A stretch of DNA of 64,000 nt from Tepidibacter formicigenes DSM 15518 (GCF_900142235.1 NZ_FRAE01000009.1:1-64000); one strand, 5' to 3'; counted from the stretch's first letter, positions 18,004 through 26,612 are shown. Numbers and translations are program-made. Notes: generated by a model from the letters alone, not told the origin.

Positions 18004-19542
18004 ATGGAAAAAGTATGCATGTATCTTAGAAAATCTAGAGCTGATGAAGAAGCAGAAAAAAGAGGTGAGGGAGAAACTCTATTAAAGCATAAAAAAGCCC
18101 TAAACAAATTTGCAAAGGAAAATAATCTTAATATAGTTTGTATACGAGAAGAAATTGTTTCAGGTGAAAGCCTTATGCACAGACCTGAGATGTTAAAACT
18201 TCTTAAAGATGTAGAAAAAAAAATGTATGATGGAGTTTTGTGCATGGACCTTGATAGACTTGGTCGTGGAAATATGCAGGAACAAGGTCTTATTTTAGAA
18301 ACCTTTAAAAAATCAAATACAAAAATAATCACCCCTAGGAAAACTTATAATTTAAAAGATGAATTCGATGAAGAATATTCAGAATTTGAGGCATTTATGG
18401 CTCGTAAAGAGTTGAAAATAATAAATAGAAGGCTTCAAAATGGGAGAATTAGAAGTGTAGAAGAAGGAAACTATTTGGGAACTCTTCCTCCATATGGATA
18501 TGAAATTTATTATACAGATAGATACAGAACCCTTAAACCTCATAAAGAGCAAGCTGAAATAGTTAAAATGATATTTGATTTATATATAAATCATGAAATG
18601 GGAGGAAAAAAAATAGCTAATACCCTAAATGCTATGGGATATAAAAGCTATACAGGTAAAAAATGGTCTAGTTCTTCTGTTCTTAGTATTATAAAAAATA
18701 AAGTATACACAGGAAGGATACAGTGGAAAAAAACAGAAAATAAAAAATCAAAAAAAATAAACCAAGTAAAAGAAACTAGAATTAGACCTAAAAAAGAGTG
18801 GATAGATGTTGAAGGAAAGCATCAACCAATAATTTCTATAGAAATGTATGAAAAAGCTCAAAAGATTTTATCTAAAAAATATCATACCCCTTATAATTCA
18901 AAAAATACAATAAAAAATCCATTAGCAGGATTAATTAAATGCTTTAATTGTAATTCATCTATGGTACTTAGACCTTATAAAAATAAAGATGCTCAAATTA
19001 TGTGCTATAAAAATTGTGGTACTAAAAGTAGTAAATTAATATATATAGAAGAAAATCTAATTCTAGGACTAAGTAAATGGCTAGAAAACTACAGAGCCAA
19101 TTGGAATATAATAAAAATATCAAACAAAGATATAGATTCTACTATAAATTTATATAAAAAAAATTTATATAATTTGAAAAAAGAATTATATGAACTTGAA
19201 AATCAAAAAAATAATCTTCATGACTTATTAGAACGCAAAATATACAATGAAAATACTTATATAGAAAGATCAAAAAACTTAAATGAACGAATTGAAAATA
19301 TAAAAAAATCTATTGAGAAATTAGAATTTAACTTAAAACTAGAAATAAAGAAGCAAAGTAGTAAAAAAAATGTTATTCCTAAAATAGAAAAAGTTATTGA
19401 TGTTTATAAGAAAACAAATGATCCTTCAAAAAAAAATAAATTATTAAAATCTATAATTTATTATGTAGAATATAAGAAAGAAAAACATCAAAAAAATGAT
19501 GAATTCACTTTAATTATTTATCCTAAATTACCTAAAAAATAA
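18004..19542 (+). CDS. spoIVCA: Large serine recombinase, SpoIVCA-like (sigK element excisionase)
   Basis: The 512-residue protein has a resolvase domain with nucleophile S11 (YLRKSRADEE), catalytic arginines in LDRLGRG near 85-88 and EFEAFMARKE near 128. A recombinase domain follows (PPYGYEIYY at about 162, then KKEWIDVEGKHQPII near 264), then a zinc ribbon with C313, C316, C334 and C338, and a long coiled coil at about 385-460. The layout is that of large serine integrases. The ATG follows GAAAGGAAG by seven bases. It is the only convincing plus-strand gene with a visible start and lies inside the element close to the N-terminal sigK half, as spoIVCA does. It should recombine the cores at 10726 and 19953. 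Confidence 0.92.
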   Translation: MEKVCMYLRKSRADEEAEKRGEGETLLKHKKALNKFAKENNLNIVCIREEIVSGESLMHRPEMLKLLKDVEKKMYDGVLCMDLDRLGRGNMQEQGLILETFKKSNTKIITPRKTYNLKDEFDEEYSEFEAFMARKELKIINRRLQNGRIRSVEEGNYLGTLPPYGYEIYYTDRYRTLKPHKEQAEIVKMIFDLYINHEMGGKKIANTLNAMGYKSYTGKKWSSSSVLSIIKNKVYTGRIQWKKTENKKSKKINQVKETRIRPKKEWIDVEGKHQPIISIEMYEKAQKILSKKYHTPYNSKNTIKNPLAGLIKCFNCNSSMVLRPYKNKDAQIMCYKNCGTKSSKLIYIEENLILGLSKWLENYRANWNIIKISNKDIDSTINLYKKNLYNLKKELYELENQKNNLHDLLERKIYNENTYIERSKNLNERIENIKKSIEKLEFNLKLEIKKQSSKKNVIPKIEKVIDVYKKTNDPSKKNKLLKSIIYYVEYKKEKHQKNDEFTLIIYPKLPKK

Positions 19543-19571
19543 CCTATTACAAGCTATTTTTTAGGTAATTT
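19525..19571. terminator. Bidirectional terminator between recombinase and ykuS-like gene
   Basis: Perfect 17-base arms at 19525-19541 and 19555-19571 overlap the end of the recombinase gene. Convergent genes flank it, so it can serve both. Confidence 0.8.
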
Positions 19572-19586
19572 ATATTTTAATATTTT

Positions 19587-19844
19587 TTATTTTAATACTC
19601 TATCAAGTGCATTCTTAACATCTTCTGAAGTCATCCCATTAGCTTTAATAATAGGTATTTTAGTAGATGTATCTTCAATTCCCATTACATTTGAAGATGA
19701 TCCTGAAATAACTAATGCATCAAGAGTATTTAAATAATTAGGGTCATTTTTTTGATTAGTATCAATTAGTTGTATTTCATATCCTTGATTCTTTAAATAC
19801 TCTTTCATAGAAGACAGTTCCTTCTCAACACCAACATTTTTCAT
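19587..19844 (-). CDS. YkuS/UPF0180 family protein
   Basis: The 85-residue product carries the family pattern: an N-terminal helix (VEKELSSMKEYLKNQGYEI), a central LDALVISGSSSNVMGIED segment and a C-terminal PIIKANGMTSEDV. The function of the family is unknown. The start is the ATG at 19842-19844, six bases after AAAGGAGGU; an upstream in-frame ATG has no ribosome site. It lies between the recombinase gene and the right attachment core, inside the sigK-intervening element. Its small size and position make it a candidate helper or directionality factor for recombination, though that is only inference. Confidence 0.8.
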   Translation of the reverse strand: MKNVGVEKELSSMKEYLKNQGYEIQLIDTNQKNDPNYLNTLDALVISGSSSNVMGIEDTSTKIPIIKANGMTSEDVKNALDRVLK

Positions 19845-19950
19845 GAAAAAACCTCCTTTATATAAGTCTATCATTAGTATTTGCATAATTAATCTTCTTA
19901 TCCAATAAATTTAAGCTAATTTTTAAAAGCAAAAATGATAGATAAAGTGT

Positions 19951-20325
19951 TCAAGATATTTCATTCCCCTCTTTATCTACCCCTATTGGATCCTGTAGTG
20001 AAACTTCTCCTTTATTTTTTTTCCCCGCTCTAATACTCATTAATATTTCATTTTCTATACATCTAGCAGCATAAGTAGCAAGCCTTGTTCCTTTGTCTAT
20101 ATTGTATGTTTCTATTGCTTTTATGAGCCCTATTGTTCCTATAGATATTAAGTCTTCCAATTCTTCTTGATAATTTGTATATTTTTTTACAATATGTGCA
20201 ACTAATCTTAAATTTCTCTCAATGAGAATACATTTTGCTTTAAGGTCTCCATCCTTAAACATCTTTAGATACTCTAGTTCTTCTTTAGGGGTTAGTGGAT
20301 TAGGAAAAGATTTTGTGCAAGCCAA
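19951..20325 (-). CDS. sigK: SigK N-terminal half (spoIVCB-like), truncated at the element border
   Basis: The frame encodes sigma regions 1.2-2: [43 protein letters not shown] and [11 protein letters not shown], as in SigK. It then runs through [17 protein letters not shown] and stops at TGA, exactly at the point where B. subtilis SigK is split. The favoured start is TTG at 20325 behind GGGGGUGA; an ATG nine codons upstream has no ribosome site. Only about six residues (MACTKS) precede FPNPL, so there is no hydrophobic pro-sequence like that of B. subtilis pro-SigK. The product would be an inactive 124-residue fragment until the element excises. Control by recombination would then replace proteolytic activation, as reported for C. 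difficile. Confidence 0.93.
   Translation of the reverse strand: MACTKSFPNPLTPKEELEYLKMFKDGDLKAKCILIERNLRLVAHIVKKYTNYQEELEDLISIGTIGLIKAIETYNIDKGTRLATYAARCIENEILMSIRAGKKNKGEVSLQDPIGVDKEGNEIS
19953..19959. other. Right attachment core of the sigK-intervening element
   Basis: AAGATAT here overlaps the premature TGA of the N-terminal half (19951-19953) and matches the core at 10726-10732 in direct orientation. Swapping partners at this point replaces the TGA with TTG (Leu) and opens the frame into the C-terminal half. Confidence 0.8.
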
Positions 20326-20356
20326 TATATTCACCCCCATATATTGAGTCATTTTA

Positions 20357-20384
20357 TATTATATGAACATAAAGTTTTCATTGT
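20357..20384 (-). promoter_or_regulatory. Putative sporulation promoter of sigK (SigE/SigK type)
   Basis: On the minus strand AC (20384-20383) is followed after 17 bases by CATATAATA (20365-20357). This agrees with the SigK consensus AC-N16/17-CATANNNTA, and its -10 also fits the overlapping SigE class. It lies about 30 bases upstream of the TTG start and suggests mother-cell transcription with possible autoregulation. Confidence 0.55.
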
Positions 20385-20392
20385 GCCTGTAC

Positions 20393-22054
20393 CTATTTAA
20401 TATTATTTATATTTTTAACAATCTCTTTAAATACAGGAGCTGCCGAGCGACTTCCTGATTTCCCGTCATATATGAATACTGTTATAGCATATTTAGGATT
20501 TTTTGCAGGATAATATCCTGTAAACCATCCATGTACTAGCTTTTTACCATCAACATAACTTTCTGCTGAACCTGTTTTTCCTGCACATTCTCCTTTAAGT
20601 CCCTTAATATTACTTGCTGTTCCTTCTTGTACTACTCCTTCCATTAGTTTTCTAACTCTATTTATTATGAAGGGAGATACAACTACCTTTTCATTTTCAT
20701 TTTCATTTTCATATTTTTCTATTTCTTTCATATTTTCATTAAGCACTGAATCAAATAAATATAACTTTTTGTAAACTCCATTATTTGCCAATATTTGTGT
20801 CATTTGATTTACTTGAAGTGGTGTTACTTCTATATCTCCTTGTCCTATAGATATATTTCCTATTGCATTTCCTTTTATTTTATCTCCCTTAGGAAGATTT
20901 CCACCTTTTTCTTCTTTAAGCCCAATATCAACTTTATTTTTTAATCCCATTCTTTTAGCCATATCTAATATTTTTTTACTGCCAATTCTTTTTCCTACTT
21001 CAACAAATACAGGATTACATGAATTGTAAAAAGCTTCTTCAAAGGTTTCCTCTCCATGGCCTTCTCTTTTCCAACATCTTATTTTAAGTCCTTCTAAATC
21101 AATTACACCTGTATCATAGAATTTTTCATCTTCATCTACTACTCCTTCTTCAAATGCAGCAAGTGCTATAATTATTTTAAAAATAGATCCTGGAGGATAA
21201 GTAGATTGAACAGCTTTATTTATAAGCTCTTGATTTTCACTATTTATATAATCTTCAATCTTATTTGGGTTAAAATTAGGTCTAGATGCCATGGCTACAA
21301 TTTCTCCTGTCTTTATATTTGAAACCACAACCGCCCCCTTTTTTTTGTCCTTATCTAAAGCTCTTTCAACTGACTTTTGTATATCATAATCTATGGTCAA
21401 CTTTACATTTTTTGCTTTAAGATTTTCATTTCTATATTTTTTAAAACTCCCCAAAACTACATTCTTCCTAGCATCTAGAAAAGCTTCCACGTATTCCTTT
21501 TTTTGATTTTTTAATAAATCATCTTTAGCTTTTTCTATCCCGCTTACACCCTCATTTTCATATTTATTTATATATCCAATAACATGAGTAAGTAAATTTT
21601 CTTTTAAATATCTGTGTGTTTTGTTTACTATTAAAACTCCACTTTGACTTTCTATTTCTTTTTTAAGATTTTCATTTAGGTGTTTTATTTTTAACTCTAT
21701 CAAATCACTTTTACTTTCAAATTTTTTATATATATTTTTTTCAGACATATTAGTTATATCTTTTAAAAGCTCTATCTTCTTTTTATCTAATTTGAAATTT
21801 CTCTTTAATACAACAAGAACATCTTCTTTTTCTTTATCTGTCAAAAGAATATTATTTCTATCATATATAGAGCCTCTATTACTAGTTAAATCTACTTTTA
21901 TTTCACTTTGTCTTACTGCTCTATCATAATATTCTTTTCCCTTATAGCCTTGAATATATAAAAGTTTTCCTAAAAGTATAATAGATATGAAAATATATAA
22001 ATATAAAACTATATTAATTCTCTTAATTTTCTTTTCAGTATGTTTTTTTCTCAA
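20393..22054 (-). CDS. Class B penicillin-binding protein (transpeptidase)
   Basis: This is a 553-residue class B PBP that crosslinks peptidoglycan. One N-terminal membrane anchor (about 12-32) precedes a dimerisation domain with NRGSIYDRN. The transpeptidase domain follows with SIFK (S290 nucleophile), SCN at 345-347 and KTGS at 493-496, so all three active-site motifs are intact. Translation starts at TTG, six bases after AGGAGGU. That site is itself the 3' arm of a terminator-like hairpin. Its place after udk and before sigK matches PbpI-type (YrrR) PBPs in the Bacillus yrr cluster and suggests a role linked to sporulation or spore cortex, which is inference. Confidence 0.9.
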   Translation of the reverse strand: MRKKHTEKKIKRINIVLYLYIFISIILLGKLLYIQGYKGKEYYDRAVRQSEIKVDLTSNRGSIYDRNNILLTDKEKEDVLVVLKRNFKLDKKKIELLKDITNMSEKNIYKKFESKSDLIELKIKHLNENLKKEIESQSGVLIVNKTHRYLKENLLTHVIGYINKYENEGVSGIEKAKDDLLKNQKKEYVEAFLDARKNVVLGSFKKYRNENLKAKNVKLTIDYDIQKSVERALDKDKKKGAVVVSNIKTGEIVAMASRPNFNPNKIEDYINSENQELINKAVQSTYPPGSIFKIIIALAAFEEGVVDEDEKFYDTGVIDLEGLKIRCWKREGHGEETFEEAFYNSCNPVFVEVGKRIGSKKILDMAKRMGLKNKVDIGLKEEKGGNLPKGDKIKGNAIGNISIGQGDIEVTPLQVNQMTQILANNGVYKKLYLFDSVLNENMKEIEKYENENENEKVVVSPFIINRVRKLMEGVVQEGTASNIKGLKGECAGKTGSAESYVDGKKLVHGWFTGYYPAKNPKYAITVFIYDGKSGSRSAAPVFKEIVKNINNIK

Positions 22055-22060
22055 AAAAAC

Positions 22061-22100
22061 ACCTCCTAATAAGGATTATTTTTTCCAATTATCAGGAGGT
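22061..22100 (-). promoter_or_regulatory. Terminator-like hairpin that contains the PBP ribosome binding site
   Basis: Arms 22061-22072 and 22089-22100 pair at 11 of 12 positions, with an inner GGA/TCC extension. The 3' arm on the RNA is UUAUUAGGAGGU, the Shine-Dalgarno of the PBP gene, and a run of U follows at once. It can end the udk transcript and also hide the ribosome site. Confidence 0.6.
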
Positions 22101-22111
22101 TAATACTTTAT

Positions 22112-22756
22112 TTAAACATCTTTATTTACTTTTGATTCTATTATAGATATAAGTTTAGCTACGACTATGTCTATAGCCACTTCATTATATCCACCTTCAG
22201 GGATTATAATATCTGCATATCTTTTGTAAGGCTCTATAAACTGCATATGGGCAGGTCTTACTGTTGTAAGATATTGGTCTATCACAGATTCTACTGTTCT
22301 TCCTCTTTCTTCTATATCTCTTTGTAATCTTCTAAGTATTCTGATATCATTATCAGTATCTACAAATATTTTTATATCAAGCATCGATCTTAATCTTTTA
22401 TCTTCTAAAATCATTATCCCTTCAACAACTATTATGTCTTTTGGATTTATTGTTACAGTTTCTCCCAATTTTCTTGTATGCTTTTCAAAGTCATATACCG
22501 GCTTTTCTATACTTTTTCCATTTACTAACTCATTTAAATGAGTTATAAGTAAATCATTATCAAAAGCTAGTGGATGGTCATAATTTGTTTTTAATCTTTC
22601 TTCAAAAGGAATATGACTTTGATCCTTATAATAAGCATCTTGCTCTATTATAGCTATATTCTCTTTAGGAACACTTTCTATTATAGTTTTACATACTGTA
22701 CTTTTTCCTGAGCCTGTTCCTCCAGTTATTCCTATTATTAACGGTCTATTTTTCAT
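22112..22756 (-). CDS. udk: Uridine kinase
   Basis: This enzyme phosphorylates uridine and cytidine to UMP and CMP in pyrimidine salvage. The P-loop [12 protein letters not shown] is at the N-terminus, followed by [11 protein letters not shown] near residue 39, NYDHPLAFD near 58 and VVEGIMIL near 110. The length of 214 residues is typical. The start overlaps the preceding U32 peptidase-family gene by 11 bases. The arrangement mltG-trmR-U32-udk-PBP parallels the Bacillus yrrL-yrrM-yrrO-udk-pbpI order, here without greA. Confidence 0.95.
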   Translation of the reverse strand: MKNRPLIIGITGGTGSGKSTVCKTIIESVPKENIAIIEQDAYYKDQSHIPFEERLKTNYDHPLAFDNDLLITHLNELVNGKSIEKPVYDFEKHTRKLGETVTINPKDIIVVEGIMILEDKRLRSMLDIKIFVDTDNDIRILRRLQRDIEERGRTVESVIDQYLTTVRPAHMQFIEPYKRYADIIIPEGGYNEVAIDIVVAKLISIIESKVNKDV

Positions 22757-23981
22757 CTTTTATCTCCTTCCTTAATATATAATTTTCCTTTACAGGAACA
22801 TTTAATTTCATTTTTATTATTTGTCTTGGATGTGGAGCTACATCTATTTCTTCGCCTTCTAATGTCCACATTTTTTCTATATTAGCATATATAGTTTCTA
22901 TATTAGGTCCTATAATTTCTATTTCATCTCCAATAAACATTCTATTTCTCTGCTCAACAACTGCAAGACCTTCTTTTTCATTATATTCCTTAACAAGCCC
23001 TATAAAATCATAATTTCTTATATATGAACTAGACCCATAGTGCTGTTCCTGTGATCCTGGCTTTTCAAAATAAAATCCCGTTGTAAAATCTCTATGACTT
23101 GCTTTTTTTATTTCATCAAGCCACATAGTATTGAATTTCCAATTTTGAGGATCTTTATAATATTCATCAATGGCCATTCTATAAGCTCTGACAATACTTG
23201 CAACATAGTAAGCTGTTTTCATTCTTCCTTCTATTTTTAAACTTTTAATTCCTGAGTTTATAATTTCAGGTATATACTCTATCATACATAAATCTTTAGA
23301 ATTAAAGAAGAAAGTACCTCTTTCATCTTCATATACAGGGAAATATTCTCCTGGTCTTTTTTGTTCAACTAAGTAATATTCCCATCTACAAGGATGTGCA
23401 CACGCTCCTCTGTTTGCATCTCTTCCTGTCATATAATTACTTATAAGACATCTTCCTGAGTATGATATACACATTGCGCCATGGATAAATGCTTCTATTT
23501 CCATATCTTGCGGAATATTTTCTCTTATTTCTTTTATCTCTTTGAATGAAAGCTCTCTTGCAGTTACTATCCTATTTACTCCCTGCTTGTACCAAAATTT
23601 AGCGCTCATATAATTTGTGTTATTTGCCTGTGTACTCAGATGAACTTCCATATTAGGTATAACTTCTTTAACTATAGATAAAACTCCTGGATCTGAAACT
23701 ATAACTGCATCTATACCTATCTCTTCTAAAGTTTTTAAATATTCATCAAGTCCTTCAAAATCTTCATTATGAGGTATTATGTTTACGGTTACATATACTT
23801 TTTTACCTCTTTCATGAGCAAATTTTACTCCTTCTTCCATTTGCTCCTTAGTAAAGTTTTTAGCTCCTGCTCTTAATCCAAAAAATTCTCCTCCTATATA
23901 TACCGCATCAGCACCATAAGTAATAGCCATTTTTAATTTTTCTAAATCTCCTGCTGGAGCAAGTAATTCTACTTTTTCCAT
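22746..23981 (-). CDS. Peptidase U32 family protein, tRNA hydroxylation protein TrhP-like
   Basis: The 411-residue protein has the U32 signature ([13 protein letters not shown] at the N-terminus, GADAVYIGG, and [17 protein letters not shown] near 164). Conserved cysteines in [17 protein letters not shown] and FNSKDLCM may hold an Fe-S cluster. Despite the peptidase name, TrhP homologues form 5-hydroxyuridine at the tRNA wobble position from prephenate. The next enzyme of that route, TrmR, is encoded just upstream in the same transcript direction. Start ATG with AAGAGGUG. A single U32 copy is present here, while Bacillus has two (yrrN, yrrO). Confidence 0.85.
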   Translation of the reverse strand: MEKVELLAPAGDLEKLKMAITYGADAVYIGGEFFGLRAGAKNFTKEQMEEGVKFAHERGKKVYVTVNIIPHNEDFEGLDEYLKTLEEIGIDAVIVSDPGVLSIVKEVIPNMEVHLSTQANNTNYMSAKFWYKQGVNRIVTARELSFKEIKEIRENIPQDMEIEAFIHGAMCISYSGRCLISNYMTGRDANRGACAHPCRWEYYLVEQKRPGEYFPVYEDERGTFFFNSKDLCMIEYIPEIINSGIKSLKIEGRMKTAYYVASIVRAYRMAIDEYYKDPQNWKFNTMWLDEIKKASHRDFTTGFYFEKPGSQEQHYGSSSYIRNYDFIGLVKEYNEKEGLAVVEQRNRMFIGDEIEIIGPNIETIYANIEKMWTLEGEEIDVAPHPRQIIKMKLNVPVKENYILRKEIKDEK

Positions 23982-24009
23982 AAAAAAACACCTCTTTATT
24001 TTTTCTTAA

Positions 24010-24657
24010 TTAATATTTTTTATAACTTAGCGCTACACCATCACCAATTGATATTAAGCTAGTATCTAAATAGTCACAGTTACTTATATAATCTAAGTAA
24101 CTTCTCATTCTTTTTACTATAGTTTTTTTTCTTCTTATAACATATTTATCACTAGCTACCATACCCTTATAAAGTATGTTATCTGAAACTAATAATCCTC
24201 CTGTTTTTAACTTATCTATGACTAAATCATAAAAAAGCTTGTATTGTCCTTTTGCTGCGTCTAAAAATATCATATCAAAAGAACCTTCAACTTCTTTCAA
24301 TTTTTCCTCAGCATCACCTTCTAATATTTTTATGTTATCTTCAAAACCATATTTTTTTAAATTTTCTTTTGCTTTTTCTATCATTTTTTCATTTCTTTCT
24401 ACAGTTATTATTTCACAATTTTTATCTAAAGTATCAGCAAATAGCATAGAAGAATATCCTATAGCACATCCAACTTCTAAAATTTTTTTAGGTTTATGTA
24501 TTTTTAAAAGTACCTTTAAAAGCTGTGCAACTTCTTTATGAACTATTGGAACTAAATTCTTATCTGCATATTCTTCTAGTTCTCTTAAAAAAGTTTTACT
24601 CTCTTTTAAAGTACTTCTTATATAATCTTGTACTAATTCATCAACTATATTACTCAA
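24010..24657 (-). CDS. trmR: tRNA 5-hydroxyuridine methyltransferase (TrmR/YrrM)
   Basis: This SAM-dependent O-methyltransferase should convert 5-hydroxyuridine at tRNA position 34 to 5-methoxyuridine. The SAM-binding loop is LEVGCAIGYSS, the acidic ITVERNEKM follows, and the catalytic metal region includes FLDAAKGQY and LLVSDNILYKG. The start is TTG, eight bases after AAAGG; an upstream in-frame ATG abuts the ribosome site and is unlikely. This gives 215 residues, normal for the family. It sits 28 bases upstream of the U32 gene whose product likely makes its substrate. Confidence 0.88.
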   Translation of the reverse strand: MSNIVDELVQDYIRSTLKESKTFLRELEEYADKNLVPIVHKEVAQLLKVLLKIHKPKKILEVGCAIGYSSMLFADTLDKNCEIITVERNEKMIEKAKENLKKYGFEDNIKILEGDAEEKLKEVEGSFDMIFLDAAKGQYKLFYDLVIDKLKTGGLLVSDNILYKGMVASDKYVIRRKKTIVKRMRSYLDYISNCDYLDTSLISIGDGVALSYKKY

Positions 24658-24680
24658 AAGTATCATCCTTTCTATGACAC

Positions 24681-24712
24681 AAATAAATAGGTGGATTCCC
24701 ACCTATTTATTT
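24681..24712 (-). terminator. Hairpin between mltG and trmR
   Basis: Perfect 14-base arms at 24681-24694 and 24699-24712 overlap the mltG stop codon. The following U-run is short, so it may attenuate rather than end transcription into trmR. Confidence 0.6.
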
Positions 24713-25707
24713 TCAGCTTTTCTTTTAAGATGTTCATTGTACGTTTTTGAAAAACTATGACTTCCATCTTTTTTTGCTACAAAATAAAGATAATCTACAT
24801 CTTCTGGATAAAGTGCTGCCTTAATAGATTTTTCCCCAGGGGATGCTATAGGTGATGGTGGAAGTCCATTATTTTTATAAGTATTATAAGGTGAATCTAT
24901 TTTTATGTCATCATAAGATAAAACTGATTTTCGCTCTCCTAAAACGTACTGTACTGTAGCACAAGATTGAAGAGGCATATTTATATTTATCCTATTATAA
25001 AAAACAGCTGAAACCAATGGTCTTTCTTTATCAAGTTTTGCTTCTCTTTCTATAATAGAAGCTATTGTTATAATCTCATTTAAATTAAGTCCAAGTTCTT
25101 TTTGCCTTTTTTTGTACTCAGCATTATATATTTCATTGAATCTTTTTAGCATTATATCTATAATAACTTTTTCTGAGTAATTCTTATCTATAAAGTATGT
25201 ATCAGGAAATAAAAAACCTTCTAAAGAAATTATATTTTCACTATTTAAAAAAGGATATTTTTCCTTAAATATAGAAGGATTATTTACTAATTCTAAGAAT
25301 TTTTCTCTATCAACAATTCCAAGAGTTGAAAGTCTGTCTGCAATTTGATTAGCTTCAAACCCTTCTGGAATAGTTACTTTAATTATGTCTTTATAAACTT
25401 TACCTGAATTTAGCAAAAAAAGTATTTCTTTATTCGATAACGATTTGGGAATATTATATATTCCCGCTTTTATATCTTTATCCATATTGTTTATTTTAGC
25501 CACTGATACAAAAAATAATTTGTTTTTTATAAGTTTTTTTTCAAATAAAATATCTGATATTTTGTTAAGTGATGATCCACTAGGTATATTAACAAGTACT
25601 TTTTCATTGCTACTTTCATCATAAGGTCCTGTTTGTATATTAAAGTAAACTAACCCACAAGCAATAATAATTACCATTAAAATAGATATTTTTAAAAATT
25701 TTTTCAT
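24703..25707 (-). CDS. mltG: Endolytic murein transglycosylase MltG
   Basis: This membrane-anchored enzyme cuts nascent glycan strands at the cytoplasmic membrane. A single N-terminal transmembrane segment (about 4-23) is followed by a LysM-like subdomain (VNIPSGSSLNKISDIL). The YceG catalytic domain has the glutamate in IASIIEREAKLDKERP, then AVFYNRI and GLPPSPIASPG. The 334 residues match the family. Its position just before trmR corresponds to yrrL in Bacillus. Confidence 0.92.
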   Translation of the reverse strand: MKKFLKISILMVIIIACGLVYFNIQTGPYDESSNEKVLVNIPSGSSLNKISDILFEKKLIKNKLFFVSVAKINNMDKDIKAGIYNIPKSLSNKEILFLLNSGKVYKDIIKVTIPEGFEANQIADRLSTLGIVDREKFLELVNNPSIFKEKYPFLNSENIISLEGFLFPDTYFIDKNYSEKVIIDIMLKRFNEIYNAEYKKRQKELGLNLNEIITIASIIEREAKLDKERPLVSAVFYNRININMPLQSCATVQYVLGERKSVLSYDDIKIDSPYNTYKNNGLPPSPIASPGEKSIKAALYPEDVDYLYFVAKKDGSHSFSKTYNEHLKRKAENK

Positions 25708-25810
25708 AATAGTACCTCTTTTTATTTTTATTGAGTATTATACATATATCTATATTATTATATAATTTTAGACTGTTTTTTACAATATGTAACTTTAATA
25801 ATTTAAAATA

Positions 25811-25830
25811 GAGTAAGCCATGGCTTACTC
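25811..25830 (-). terminator. cbiO: Perfect 20-bp palindrome after cbiO
   Basis: GAGTAAGCCATGGCTTACTC directly follows and touches the cbiO stop codon. It forms a strong hairpin, but the following U-run is weak. Confidence 0.6.
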
Positions 25831-26612
25831 TATCCTATATTATATCTATATTTTATTTGTTTTTTCGTTCCACATATAGGGCAATTTTGCATACTTAAAG
25901 GTCTTTCAAGTCCACAGTTTTTCATAAGTTCATCATTTTCAAAAATACTCAAAGTAGAACTATCTTCAACAATCTGTCCTTCATTTAATACAATAACTCT
26001 ATTACACAATTCAAGTACCATGTCTAAATCATGTGTAGTAATTATTTTTGTATGAGGCAAGCTACGGAGAAGGTTTATTAATCTTCTTCTAGATTTTGGG
26101 TCAAGCGCAGTTGTTGGTTCATCCATAACCAAAATGTCTGGATTCATTGCCAAAACTGTTGCAATGGCGGCTGCACGTTTTTCACCACCTGAAAGTTTAT
26201 ATGGAGGTCTATCCTTTAGGTGTGATATACCAACAGTCTCAAGAGAAGTCATAACCCTATTTTTAACCTCTTCCTCAGATAATTTATAGTTACGAGGTCC
26301 AAAAGCAACATCATCATAAACAGTTGTCATAAACAACTGATCATCTGAATTTTGAAAAACAATTCCAACTTTTTTTCTTATAACTGACAATGTTTTCTTT
26401 TCCACTAGAATATCTCCTATACGAACTTCACCTTTATTTGGAAATAAAATACCAATAATATTCATTAATAATGTCGATTTTCCAGCACCATTTGCACCTA
26501 TAATCCCTACAGACTCTCCATGATTTATTTTAAAAGTAACTCCATTTAAAGCACTATTTCCATCAGGATATTTATAATTCAAGTTTTTTACTTCAATAAT
26601 ATTATGACTCAT
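25830..26612 (-). CDS. cbiO: Cobalt/nickel ECF transporter ATPase
   Basis: This is the energising ATPase of a group I ECF metal importer. It shows Walker A GANGAGKST, the Q-loop FQNSDDQLF, the ABC signature LSGGEKRAAA, Walker B ILVMDEPT and the H-loop ITTHDLD. The start is the ATG at 26610-26612 behind ACAGGAGGAG; its first codon overlaps the cbiQ stop by four bases, so translation is coupled. The C-terminus carries an extra NCPICGTKKQ cysteine pair, unusual for the family and possibly metal binding. It acts with CbiQ and CbiMN. Confidence 0.93.
   Translation of the reverse strand: MSHNIIEVKNLNYKYPDGNSALNGVTFKINHGESVGIIGANGAGKSTLLMNIIGILFPNKGEVRIGDILVEKKTLSVIRKKVGIVFQNSDDQLFMTTVYDDVAFGPRNYKLSEEEVKNRVMTSLETVGISHLKDRPPYKLSGGEKRAAAIATVLAMNPDILVMDEPTTALDPKSRRRLINLLRSLPHTKIITTHDLDMVLELCNRVIVLNEGQIVEDSSTLSIFENDELMKNCGLERPLSMQNCPICGTKKQIKYRYNIG

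Larger units (their letters stand above)
10726..19959. mobile_element. sigK-intervening (skin-like) element, about 9.2 kb
   Basis: The element interrupts sigK and is bounded by direct 7-base repeats. Recombination between them would release a circle of 9,227 bp. It encodes a large serine recombinase adjacent to the N-terminal sigK half, as spoIVCA does in the B. subtilis skin. It also encodes a YkuS-like protein, a 59-residue protein, YjjI/YjjW and a giant activase-like protein. No phage structural genes are present, unlike the 48-kb B. subtilis skin. Removal in the mother cell during sporulation should restore SigK, while the germline copy stays in the forespore. The general mechanism is known from B. 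subtilis and C. difficile; its operation here is inferred from sequence. Confidence 0.88.

Noticed and set aside
17958-18332. Minus-strand frame opposite the 5' part of the recombinase gene
   Set aside because: It is the complement of a well-supported recombinase coding region, is rich in Ser/Arg/Phe from antisense A-rich codons, and has no family resemblance.
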